64,000 nt of DNA from Promethearchaeota archaeon (GTDB taxonomy: Archaea; Asgardarchaeota; Lokiarchaeia; Sigyniarchaeales; SOKP01). Made by a program: the position numbers and the translations under genes. Shown here piece by piece: positions 44,986-53,152 of this stretch. The DNA is taken from NCBI GenBank assembly GCA_016930515.1, contig JAFGGO010000158.1, positions 1-64,000 of the forward strand. The letters are read 5' to 3'. A model generated the notes under the pieces. It ran no database searches. It had not been told where the DNA came from and saw only the letters and a program-made list of their open reading frames with translations. Each line of letters opens with the position of its first letter. The first letter of the stretch is position 1.

Positions 44986-46461
44986 ATGGCACGAAATTAT
45001 TTGTTAGGATTGAGACTCGTTAATGGAATCATATTTATAATCGTTTTATCAATATTTTTAAGCGTTTTTAATTACCTGGCGATTCTTTACACGGATACCG
45101 GAGAATTAGCCATAGTTGCATTTATATTTTCTATTAAAAACGTTTTAACTTATTTTATTTTTATCGTGATCTACGGTATCGGATATATGGTTTCTTTTGT
45201 CGTTACTTTTGGACAAGCTGAGTCGATAAGGGCGGTTCAATCGTTTTTTAGGACCCTTTTTAGTTCCTGGTTTAGTTTTTCCACACCAACGGGAGAAGCT
45301 CCTGAGTTGGAAAATATACTTGATGAGGTCTTGGAAGAATTACAGATCTTTCTTTCAGATGCCTACTTGATCATCTTTCAAGTCTGCTTCATCATTGCCA
45401 TTATTTATGCGATCAGGGCAATTTACAAGAGCAATCCGAAGTACAACCTCAGGTCGATTGGTGGTTTGATGTTAATGATTATCATCCCAATAATGGTATT
45501 TGGATTTAAAGACATGATGGCGCTATTTGGTTTCCCAATAGAACTCCTTGTCCCTCAACTCGCAGATTTACCCAATCCTGTAAGTTCTAGCGTTAATGAA
45601 CTTCCTATTGACGATTTTTTCTTGTTTATTAGCAGTTCGATCTCTGGACTTGCCATATTCGCTTATATATATTTAGAGCTCGCCTTTCAAATTAATTATA
45701 CGGATTTGGTTACTAAACCTTCCCTCGAAAGAAGCGATCGTTTACAAGCTCAATTGAGATTGTTAAAAAAAGAGTCTACCCATGTGATCGCAAATGTTGA
45801 TAAAATAAAGGAAGAAGCAAAAAAAAGAAAGGAAGAATTAGAACTAAAAAAAGAATCGGTGGGGAAATTGTTTTCGAGCACGATTAGCTCTAGCTTTTCT
45901 TATGTTAAGGAAATGATAGAAAAGAAAAAACTCGAGGCTGAAGAAAAGAAGCTCGTCACCGCTGCCTCTAAGACCAGAAGATTGGGACGGTTTATTGAGC
46001 GTCTTTTTCAAGAAGACTCAGAAGCTGAGGACACAATTACTGCGAAATCGGCCGCCCCTAGGGCCATGCATCTTGCAAAATCGACTGTTATAAATTTTTC
46101 CATTCGTCTCATGCTTCTTATCATCATTAGCTTTATTATAATTCACCCGGAATGGTTCCTTTCGAATATCTTCCAGTTACCCCCTGCCATCAGTAAAAGC
46201 GTGGTGTTACAAGGTTCCCCCGAGGGGATTATCATTTTATTACTTCCGATTATTGTTGTAATTCCTGTAATTTCATTGGCAATCTCCTATTCGAAACATA
46301 GAAACCTCATGATTAGGCTAAGGCAAGAAGGAAAGATAAAACAAATACTCACGACAGTCGGGGATTATGTGAAAATTGAAGAGGAAGAAAAACCTGAAGA
46401 AGCAGAGAAAGAAAGCGCAGAGCCCTCGCTCACTCCAGAATCATCTCCTGAACCCTCGTGA
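44986..46461 (+). CDS. Polytopic membrane protein with coiled coil, last gene of envelope cluster
   Basis: No family recognised. About four to five N-terminal helices (12-32, 45-75, 125-145, 155-180, 210-235) precede a charged coiled-coil region (about 245-330, rich in Lys and Glu) that should be cytosolic. Two more helices lie at about 370-395 and 420-445, followed by an acidic, Pro/Ser/Glu-rich tail. The DUF4129-like helical domain of its neighbours is not evident. It begins 3 bp after the DUF58 gene and ends 6 bp from the convergent cofD, so it closes the cluster. A role as membrane scaffold for MoxR-DUF58 is inferred from position. Confidence 0.55.
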   Translation: MARNYLLGLRLVNGIIFIIVLSIFLSVFNYLAILYTDTGELAIVAFIFSIKNVLTYFIFIVIYGIGYMVSFVVTFGQAESIRAVQSFFRTLFSSWFSFSTPTGEAPELENILDEVLEELQIFLSDAYLIIFQVCFIIAIIYAIRAIYKSNPKYNLRSIGGLMLMIIIPIMVFGFKDMMALFGFPIELLVPQLADLPNPVSSSVNELPIDDFFLFISSSISGLAIFAYIYLELAFQINYTDLVTKPSLERSDRLQAQLRLLKKESTHVIANVDKIKEEAKKRKEELELKKESVGKLFSSTISSSFSYVKEMIEKKKLEAEEKKLVTAASKTRRLGRFIERLFQEDSEAEDTITAKSAAPRAMHLAKSTVINFSIRLMLLIIISFIIIHPEWFLSNIFQLPPAISKSVVLQGSPEGIIILLLPIIVVIPVISLAISYSKHRNLMIRLRQEGKIKQILTTVGDYVKIEEEEKPEEAEKESAEPSLTPESSPEPS

Positions 46462-46467
46462 TTGTTA

Positions 46468-47418
46468 TTATAATTCTAAATCTAGCACGAATCTCGCTAG
46501 ATCTTCCTTTTTTTTCTGGTCCTTCATGATAGTATCAAAACAATGCGCTTGGATTCCTAAATTATCGATCTCTATTTTTCGATCGTAATCCTCGCTATCA
46601 ATAACGAAATGTGAAATTATATCTTGGTAATATTTGGCAACTCCAACACAAGACGCTTCGTGGCCTAAAGCTTCCATTAACTTATCTGCAGGGCCTTTTA
46701 AGGTAGCACCTTTAATTATTGGGCTTATTGCAATAACCTTTTTATGTGCATTTTTTAACGCTTCTTTAATACCCAAGACGCTTAAGATAGTCCCGATAGA
46801 AACAATCGGGTTTGAAGGACATATGATAATTCTTTCGGCGCTCTTAATATAATCGAATATTGCTTTTATGGGTCTTGCGTTCTTATTACCCCTAAATTCG
46901 ATCTTTATGACTCTTGGTTCACATCGCTCTTTTATGAAATATTCCTCAAAATGCATGGTACCAGAAGGCGTTTGAATGTAAGTTTGGAACTCCTCGTTAC
47001 ACATGGGAACAATTCGTGCTTTAATGCCTAGTTTTTGGGTAATAGCTTGTGTTGCTTCGTACTTGTTAAAACCTTTAGCGATTAAATCAGTGCGGAAAAT
47101 GTGGGTGGCTAGATCCTTATCCCCTGCGTTAAACCATCCAATTCCATAGTACTTACTCAGAATATTCAAGCAATTAAACGATTCGTCTTGAAATCCCCAT
47201 CCTTTTTGATCATCCACTACTCCCGCAAGCGTGTAGGTTATGATATCCAAGTCGGGACATATTTTTAAGCCGAATAAATCTATATCGTCCCCTGTATTTA
47301 CTACTATAGCAATATCCTCTTGGTCCACCACGCTGGCAATGCCCTTGACAAACTTTGCTGCCCCGACTCCTCCTGCTAACAATAAATATTTTGTACGATT
47401 GATGATATTTCCCCTCAA
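46468..47418 (-). CDS. cofD: 2-phospho-L-lactate transferase CofD
   Basis: F420 biosynthesis enzyme that joins the phospholactate-type (or enolpyruvyl) group from a GDP/GPP-activated donor to the deazaflavin Fo. Family blocks are LLAGGVGAAKFVKG at the N-terminus, VVNTGDDIDLFGL, ICPDLDIITYTLAGV, GWFNAGDKDLATHI and IICPSNPIVSIG. Length 316 is usual. Its start overlaps the cofE-nitroreductase stop by four bases (ATGA), which couples translation. It is last in a five-gene minus-strand run with the lipoyl genes. Confidence 0.93.
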   Translation of the reverse strand: MRGNIINRTKYLLLAGGVGAAKFVKGIASVVDQEDIAIVVNTGDDIDLFGLKICPDLDIITYTLAGVVDDQKGWGFQDESFNCLNILSKYYGIGWFNAGDKDLATHIFRTDLIAKGFNKYEATQAITQKLGIKARIVPMCNEEFQTYIQTPSGTMHFEEYFIKERCEPRVIKIEFRGNKNARPIKAIFDYIKSAERIIICPSNPIVSIGTILSVLGIKEALKNAHKKVIAISPIIKGATLKGPADKLMEALGHEASCVGVAKYYQDIISHFVIDSEDYDRKIEIDNLGIQAHCFDTIMKDQKKKEDLARFVLDLEL

Positions 47419-48830
47419 TAAAAATCCTTTGGACTAAACATTATTTCTGATAATCCTTTTCGGTTTGGAATTATTGGTTCCTTGGTTCCCCGCCCTATAG
47501 TGAGGAAAGCAAGGGGTTCGAAAGAATTGGGCAGATTTAACGCTTTTTTTACAACTTCTTTTGCAAAAAGTGGCGCACAATACCAACAAGCAGCCAATTT
47601 TTTAGATTCCAAGGCAAGAAGCAGGCACATGATGGAAGCACTAACACTTTGCACTCCTAAAATATATTCGCTTTCTCTTCTCTTATCGTCGCCATACTTC
47701 TCTAAATCGGTAGTATCCAGGCATGCGAGCATTAAATAGGGAGCATCTATGAATTTCCTTCGGGTTTTATTTTTCTTTTTCGTGATGAATTCAATAGTTC
47801 TTCCATCACGTAATAAATCATTTTTAAGCTCTTGGTTCATTTTTTCAATTAAATTATTTCTAAGATCGCCTTTTTCAAGTAAGAAATACCTCCAAAACTG
47901 TCCGTTATGGGCGCTAGGTGCCAAGGTCGCCAGTTTCACGCATTCCTTGATGATTTGAGCGTCTAATTCCTCGTCGTTGAATTTTAATTTATAGCTTCTC
48001 CGATTTTTCAGTACCATTTCAAAATCGTATGGTGATTTATCGATTCGAAACAAGTCTGCTTTTTTATCTCGTAAGATCGTCTTGATTGAGGCGTTTTTTT
48101 CAAACGAAAAATTATATCCCCTTATGATAACGACTGGTTGTCCCTCGTTCGCTTCCCCCATCACGAGTTGCGCCGCAGATGCTAAATTATCCGCTTGTCC
48201 AACTATGGTGCTTTCTAATATATGACCAAATAAATCGCAGTATCCCCTTTGATCCTTTTCAGGGCGAATACCAAATATCCCTAGTGCAACTCCCACGGCT
48301 CCAACCCTAAAAGGACGACCGAATGAGTCCGTAATGATCACAGCCACCTCCTTGTTGGTTGCTTTTTTCAGCGATTGGGCAATTGTCTTGGCATCTTCGT
48401 CAGGATTTTCGGGAAGAAGGGCTATATTACCCTCGCCCTCCACATTAGATTTATCGATTCCTGCGTTGGCACATACGAAACCGTGTCTTGTTTCGGTAAT
48501 GAGCACATGCTCGATTTTGAGGAGTTCTTTTGATTCATCCAATATGGCTTGAATGTGCTCCGGAGTTTTTAAAGGCAGGTTTTTTGCTTGAGTTTTTTGT
48601 TTCATTAAACGATAAATATTGCGCGCTTCTGTGGTTGGTACGATTTCCTTGAGGTTGCGAATCCTTCCATTGCTTTTAGAAACAATAGTTTGGGCGATTA
48701 TCACGATATCACCGTCTTCTAAACAAATTTTATTCTTTTGAACGCATGTTAAAATTTGACTTGAAATGTTGTCTCCAGGATTAACAAGAGGAAAACCCTT
48801 TAAACTCAAGATTTCAATTTTTTCGTTCAT
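47415..48830 (-). CDS. cofE: F420 gamma-glutamyl ligase fused to nitroreductase domain (FbiB-like)
   Basis: Residues 1 to about 250 are CofE, which adds glutamates to F420-0: DGDIVIIAQTIVSKSNGR, ETRHGFVCANAGIDKSN, ITDSFGRPFRVGAVGVALG and GQADNLASAAQLVMGEANEG. Residues about 262-471 are an FMN-binding nitroreductase-like domain (VLKNRRSYKLKF, LATLAPSAHNGQFWRYFLL, CWYCAPLFAKEV). The same fusion occurs in actinobacterial FbiB, where the second domain reduces dehydro-F420-0. Archaeal CofE is usually a single domain, so the fusion suggests either a PEP-derived dehydro-F420 route or acquisition by transfer. It lies 11 bp after a radical SAM gene. Confidence 0.88.
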   Translation of the reverse strand: MNEKIEILSLKGFPLVNPGDNISSQILTCVQKNKICLEDGDIVIIAQTIVSKSNGRIRNLKEIVPTTEARNIYRLMKQKTQAKNLPLKTPEHIQAILDESKELLKIEHVLITETRHGFVCANAGIDKSNVEGEGNIALLPENPDEDAKTIAQSLKKATNKEVAVIITDSFGRPFRVGAVGVALGIFGIRPEKDQRGYCDLFGHILESTIVGQADNLASAAQLVMGEANEGQPVVIIRGYNFSFEKNASIKTILRDKKADLFRIDKSPYDFEMVLKNRRSYKLKFNDEELDAQIIKECVKLATLAPSAHNGQFWRYFLLEKGDLRNNLIEKMNQELKNDLLRDGRTIEFITKKKNKTRRKFIDAPYLMLACLDTTDLEKYGDDKRRESEYILGVQSVSASIMCLLLALESKKLAACWYCAPLFAKEVVKKALNLPNSFEPLAFLTIGRGTKEPIIPNRKGLSEIMFSPKDFY

Positions 48831-48841
48831 GAATAATGACC

Positions 48842-49921
48842 CTATTTTTTTTTAAATTTTTTTAACATTTTAAGATAACCCTTAATGTCTGAATCTCGAC
48901 TTCCTGCAAATTTCTCGTAGACCGTAGGAATGGCGCAACAAGCAGAATAGAATTCGAACTCCACGCGTGGATCTAACTTTTTTAACCATTCTAAGCTGTC
49001 TCTCGACGGTATTTCAAGTCGATTGATCCCTGCCCTTATGGCTAATTTCTCGATATCACCCTTAAGGGCTCCTCTTGGTCTCATACACCCGAGCGAGATC
49101 TCTGTATCAGGAAAAGCAAACCTGATAATTGCAATAATCTTGGCTAGATCAACCGGATCGGGGATTTTAAAGGTTTCTTTCCCGTGTTTTGGTGGAATTA
49201 GTGCTATTAAAACTATTAACGACGGTTTCAATTTGGATTCTTTAATGAATTTGATCGCTTCAAGTTCTTTATGCAATTTTCCGTAATAGAGTCCAACGCA
49301 AATATGAGGTACGACATTTAATCCTTTTTTTTTCATTAAGGTGATCGATTTTTTGTAATCTTCTGGAGTTTTAGTTTTTAGCCGATAGATATCACTAATA
49401 ATATTTTGATCCATTGTAATATCAAACGAGATGATGTCAACTCCCGCGTTAACAAGAGCATTTGCGGTGGTCTCGGTAAGAAGACCTGTATGGGCATTTA
49501 TGATCAGGTTTGTATTTTTTTTTATTTTTTTGATAGTATCTAAATATTCTAACAATGGAACTGCACCTTCAGAATCACATCCCCCCGAAATTAAAGCACC
49601 CGTCCCTCCTTCTGTGGCAACTCTTAATAAAAATTCTTCCAGGACCTCGTTTTGAACGATAGGTGTCATTCCATTAAGATATTTTTTATCGCAATGCAGG
49701 CATTCTAAGGCGCATTCAGCTCCAGTAAGACTTATCGAAGGAAATCTCTTGCTTGGAATGTAAATTTTAAGCTTATTTCCAAAAATTTGGATCGTTCTTT
49801 CGCGCGCAAGTTCTAAAAATTGATTTAGCTCTTCAGAGTTGAGATGAAGAAATTCTTCGTAATCCTTCCATGAGGCTTTTTGTAATTGTATCTTTTCTAA
49901 TAAGTTTGATGTTTTATTCAT
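48842..49921 (-). CDS. Radical SAM protein, probable LipS-type lipoyl synthase component
   Basis: Radical SAM enzyme with CxxxCxxC at Cys70, Cys74, Cys77 (ECALECLHC) and a TIM-barrel-like continuation (ISGGCDSEGAVP, FDITMD, LIALIPPKHG). A Cys-Cys pair occurs late (SACCAIPT). Position between lipoate-protein ligase and cofE, and a second radical SAM gene upstream, matches the two-protein lipoyl synthase LipS1/LipS2 described in Thermococcus. I cannot tell which of the two it is. Its start overlaps the lplA stop by eight bases. A biotin-synthase-like or cofactor-maturase role remains possible. Confidence 0.65.
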   Translation of the reverse strand: MNKTSNLLEKIQLQKASWKDYEEFLHLNSEELNQFLELARERTIQIFGNKLKIYIPSKRFPSISLTGAECALECLHCDKKYLNGMTPIVQNEVLEEFLLRVATEGGTGALISGGCDSEGAVPLLEYLDTIKKIKKNTNLIINAHTGLLTETTANALVNAGVDIISFDITMDQNIISDIYRLKTKTPEDYKKSITLMKKKGLNVVPHICVGLYYGKLHKELEAIKFIKESKLKPSLIVLIALIPPKHGKETFKIPDPVDLAKIIAIIRFAFPDTEISLGCMRPRGALKGDIEKLAIRAGINRLEIPSRDSLEWLKKLDPRVEFEFYSACCAIPTVYEKFAGSRDSDIKGYLKMLKKFKKK

Positions 49922-50693
49922 ATTTCGAAAGCCATTCTTTGTTTGAATATCGTTTTTTAACTAAATGATTGGCCATTTCTAATTCTTGGTCGGTAAAACT
50001 TCCTTCTTCGAGCCGAATCCCTAACGCAATCTCAAAACCTTTCTTCAGGGCAGAAACCATCCTCTCTTCATCGTATTCGGTAATGTAGTCTTTTATACCA
50101 ACGCATTTTGCGTATACAGACCTTACCATTCTCGTCTTACTAACTCCCTGAGGTGCCTTTAAAACGGAATACATGAGTTCGGGATCGAGATCCAATAATA
50201 TTGTTCCGTGCTGAAGCAAGTATCCTTTTTTTCTCACTTGTGCATTTCCCGAAATCTTCTTTCCGTCTAAGAACAACGCGGGACAATGGATGACGCCTTT
50301 TTCAGCGCTTAAACCGTATAGATGCAAGCCCGAAATAATTCCTTGAGTGATAATTTCAAATTGTTCAAGGGTTTTATTGGCCTTTAATTCTTTCAGAAAA
50401 ACTAATGGACAGGCAATAGAATATGTTATTTCCCTATCCTTGTCGTGAAATACGGCGCCCCCACCAGTGATTCGCCTTACCACATTAAAACCATTCTCAT
50501 TGGCTATATCAATGAAAACTTCGTCCGAAAGACTTTGATTTCTTCCAATGGTAATCGTCGATGGAAACCACTTGAAAAAGCGTAATGTGTTGGGTGATTG
50601 TCCAGATATTACGCTATTTAGAACTGCTTCGTCTAAAGCCATGTTCCAATAACCATTTCGGGATTCTAAAGGAATAAAACGCCAAATTTCCAT
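49914..50693 (-). CDS. lplA: Lipoate-protein ligase A family (LplA)
   Basis: Enzyme that attaches lipoate or octanoate to the swinging Lys of 2-oxoacid dehydrogenase E2 or glycine cleavage H protein. Family motifs are the RRITGGGAVFHD block (73-84) and the catalytic-lysine segment DGKKISGNAQ (about 146-155), followed by LLQHGTILLDLD. The sequence contains the large ligase domain with a short accessory part (259 residues). Flanking radical SAM genes suggest it first octanoylates the target, which the LipS pair then thiolates. 18 bp separate it from the upstream radical SAM gene. Confidence 0.87.
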   Translation of the reverse strand: MEIWRFIPLESRNGYWNMALDEAVLNSVISGQSPNTLRFFKWFPSTITIGRNQSLSDEVFIDIANENGFNVVRRITGGGAVFHDKDREITYSIACPLVFLKELKANKTLEQFEIITQGIISGLHLYGLSAEKGVIHCPALFLDGKKISGNAQVRKKGYLLQHGTILLDLDPELMYSVLKAPQGVSKTRMVRSVYAKCVGIKDYITEYDEERMVSALKKGFEIALGIRLEEGSFTDQELEMANHLVKKRYSNKEWLSKYE

Positions 50694-50711
50694 TTTTACT
50701 TATTAAAGTAC

Positions 50712-51719
50712 TCAATTAATTGTGAATGGATGTAATAATTTATATATCTGGTCCTTTTCTTGGTTTGTAAGTTTTCTGGGATAATTAAAAAAGGGTCCTG
50801 AAGGTTTAGAAGTATAGTACGGACGATTACATCCAGGACACCCGGAAGTCATGAAAGCCACGCTCTCCTCGATTATCAATTTTAGTTCCACTTCCTTAAT
50901 TTTTATGCTTTTAAGTGTTCCATATTCGTCAAAAATAAAATCTCGGATTGATTTAATATCGTTCACTATTAAATACCTTCCCAACTGAATTTTTCTAAAA
51001 CTTAATATATCTGGTTGAGATCTATTTTCTAATTTGGTACCCTTAATAGGCGTGAAAGCGAATAAGGATACGAGAATTGATTTATCGTGCAAAACCTTTA
51101 TTAATCTCAAAATCTCTTCTTCAGATTCTCCCAAACCAACGATCAAGTGGGTGCTTACATGTCCTTTAGGAAAGATTTCCAATGCATTGTCCAAAGCATT
51201 CAAATGAGTGTCCCAAGCATACGGACCATTGTTTTTTCTACCTTTAATTTCTTCAAATATGGCGGGAGTGGAACCGTCTAAAGCGATTCCAATTCTATCA
51301 ACACCACCATCTTTAAGTTGCTGCATTTTTTCCTTATCTATAGGTGGGATTGCAACTGATATGGGTCCTGAAAAACCTTTCTTGAGTTTCCTTATAATTT
51401 CAATTACATCGTTAAAATTTTGGGGGTAATTGAGCGTTTGAACGCATGCTCTTTTAAAATTTCTTTCAGAAGGTAATTCTTTGAATTTTTCAACTACTTC
51501 ATCCATTGAATACGCAGGCCACGATATTCTCGATAATTTCTCTGTCGAGCTGTCTGAATTCCTTGATTGTGGACAAAAACCACAATTTGCACTACAACGA
51601 CCGATGATAAAGGTCATTAAATAACATGTAGTGGGCAATTCCTTGAAATTTTTATGATTTTCGAGACCTAAAACGGAGGCGCTTCCAACCGACACCCTAA
51701 TTTTCCCAGAGGTCATCAA
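50712..51719 (-). CDS. Radical SAM protein, probable LipS-type lipoyl synthase component
   Basis: First gene of the lipoyl/F420 run. The radical SAM cluster is Cys42, Cys46, Cys49 (RCSANCGFC), in a context close to biotin synthase. The late CPGC motif (Cys294, Cys297) in MTSGCPGCNRPYY followed by FFNYPR may bind an auxiliary Fe-S cluster, as needed for sulfur insertion. Together with the second radical SAM gene and lplA it forms the expected LipS1/LipS2-LplA set. Which member it is remains undetermined; an isolated biotin-synthase role is less likely, as no other bio gene is near. Confidence 0.7.
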   Translation of the reverse strand: MMTSGKIRVSVGSASVLGLENHKNFKELPTTCYLMTFIIGRCSANCGFCPQSRNSDSSTEKLSRISWPAYSMDEVVEKFKELPSERNFKRACVQTLNYPQNFNDVIEIIRKLKKGFSGPISVAIPPIDKEKMQQLKDGGVDRIGIALDGSTPAIFEEIKGRKNNGPYAWDTHLNALDNALEIFPKGHVSTHLIVGLGESEEEILRLIKVLHDKSILVSLFAFTPIKGTKLENRSQPDILSFRKIQLGRYLIVNDIKSIRDFIFDEYGTLKSIKIKEVELKLIIEESVAFMTSGCPGCNRPYYTSKPSGPFFNYPRKLTNQEKDQIYKLLHPFTIN

Positions 51720-51776
51720 TATCTTCTATCTTTGAATTAAGATAAGTTTTTTTCTTAAACAACATGATTACAAGGT

Positions 51777-52874
51777 ATGAATGTGATATTTGTTGTCAAC
51801 TTCAATATTTACAAAAAAATTACGAAGATAAAAAATATTGGAGGAATTGAAACCAATACCAACGATGTCATTAGTGAACTCCTTCAAAGAGGTCATCGCG
51901 TTTGGGTGCCAGAGAGAAATCCTCAAGAGCCAGAATGGGTAAAAAAAGGAGAAGTAGATGTTGTTGCCGCGTCCACTTTCGATCCACTAACGTATCTCCA
52001 AGTGGGTAAATATAAAAAAAGGTTTAAACATCGGGCAGCTCTTGTGAGGCACGCTCATACTACGGTTGAGGACATGGTTGGAAACCTCCTTCCTGATAAG
52101 CCCATCTTTAATAAAATCCTTGAACTCTGGTTGAGAATACAATATGGTCCTGCACACTTGTTAATAACTCCGAGTAATTATTCCCGTCAATGTCTGCTCG
52201 GCATGCAGAAATCGTTAACTTATCCCATCCATGTCGTGAGTAACGGAATAAGAATCGAGAATTTTAAGGAAGAAAATGCACTGCGTCAAAATTTCAGGCG
52301 TTTTCTCAACGAAAAGTTCAAAGTACCTCCAGAATCAACCATAATACTCAATGTTGGGCTTAGTTGGAAGAAAAAAGGAGTGGATACCTTTTCAGAGATT
52401 GCACGTGCTTTTCCCGATTACTATTTTGTATGGGTTGGACCCATTAACAAGAATCCCGATATTGAAGAGGCCTTAAAACTTAAAAACGTTATATTTACGG
52501 GATTTTACGACGACATTCGGGAACCTTATTATGGTGCGGATGTGTTTTTAAACACTTCTAGGGTGGAAAACCAGGGCATTCCCTTGATTGAAGCTGCCAT
52601 ATGTAAGCTCCCCATCGTGGCTAAAGACTTACCGGCATACGATTGGGTCGAAAATGACGTGAGTTGTTTAAAAGCAAATGAAACGAATGAATTTATCGAA
52701 GCCATCGAGAAAATTACGAGTAACGAACAATTAAGAGTCAAAATCGCCAATAAGGCCCGTGAAATTGCGCTTGAAATCCACGATTTCAAGAAAATAGGAC
52801 AAAAAGTTGAAGATCTATATAAAAAAGCCATTAGAATAAAAAAAATTCACGATAAACTCCGAGCACGAGTGTAA
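51777..52874 (+). CDS. GT4-family glycosyltransferase
   Basis: Retaining GT-B glycosyltransferase. The N-terminal Rossmann domain begins NVIFVVNFNIY and has IGGIETNTNDVISELLQRGH. VSNGIRIENF links to the nucleotide-sugar domain, with LNVGLSWKKKGVDTFSEIA and the acidic E-x7-E motif in ENQGIPLIEA. No membrane helix is seen, so it works at the cytosolic face on lipid- or protein-linked glycans. It is transcribed alone, divergent from the lipoyl/F420 run. The many sequons on nearby surface proteins make N-glycan assembly a possible use; donor and acceptor are unknown. Confidence 0.8.
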   Translation: MNVIFVVNFNIYKKITKIKNIGGIETNTNDVISELLQRGHRVWVPERNPQEPEWVKKGEVDVVAASTFDPLTYLQVGKYKKRFKHRAALVRHAHTTVEDMVGNLLPDKPIFNKILELWLRIQYGPAHLLITPSNYSRQCLLGMQKSLTYPIHVVSNGIRIENFKEENALRQNFRRFLNEKFKVPPESTIILNVGLSWKKKGVDTFSEIARAFPDYYFVWVGPINKNPDIEEALKLKNVIFTGFYDDIREPYYGADVFLNTSRVENQGIPLIEAAICKLPIVAKDLPAYDWVENDVSCLKANETNEFIEAIEKITSNEQLRVKIANKAREIALEIHDFKKIGQKVEDLYKKAIRIKKIHDKLRARV

Positions 52875-53016
52875 TTTAATATGAAAACTGACATACACAT
52901 CCAAGGAAAACTTTAAAACTCGCTCTTTCCTTTTTAAATAATATCGTGCTTGTTAAAAATAACGTGTATTTAGGTTTCTACTTGATTTATTTGTTATATT
53001 TAATATAAAGCGTGAT

Positions 53017-53085
53017 AATGATCCTTTTTCTTTTCAAGCTCTTGAGAAAGAAAAGCTTAGAAGAACTTAATTGAAAAAGATCATT
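53017..53085 (+). promoter_or_regulatory. Inverted repeat upstream of leuS
   Basis: AATGATC and TTTTTC (53017-53030, with one bulged C) pair with GAAAAA and GATCATT (53073-53085). A smaller palindrome TCAAGCTCTTGA sits inside (53034-53045). It lies 70-135 bases before leuS, within the promoter or leader, and may be an operator or RNA structure. Confidence 0.35.
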
Positions 53086-53152
53086 TTAATGAATCAAGAT
53101 ACGAAACGATGAAAAATTCGGAAACAATAATCATTTGAAAAGGTTTCGCGAT

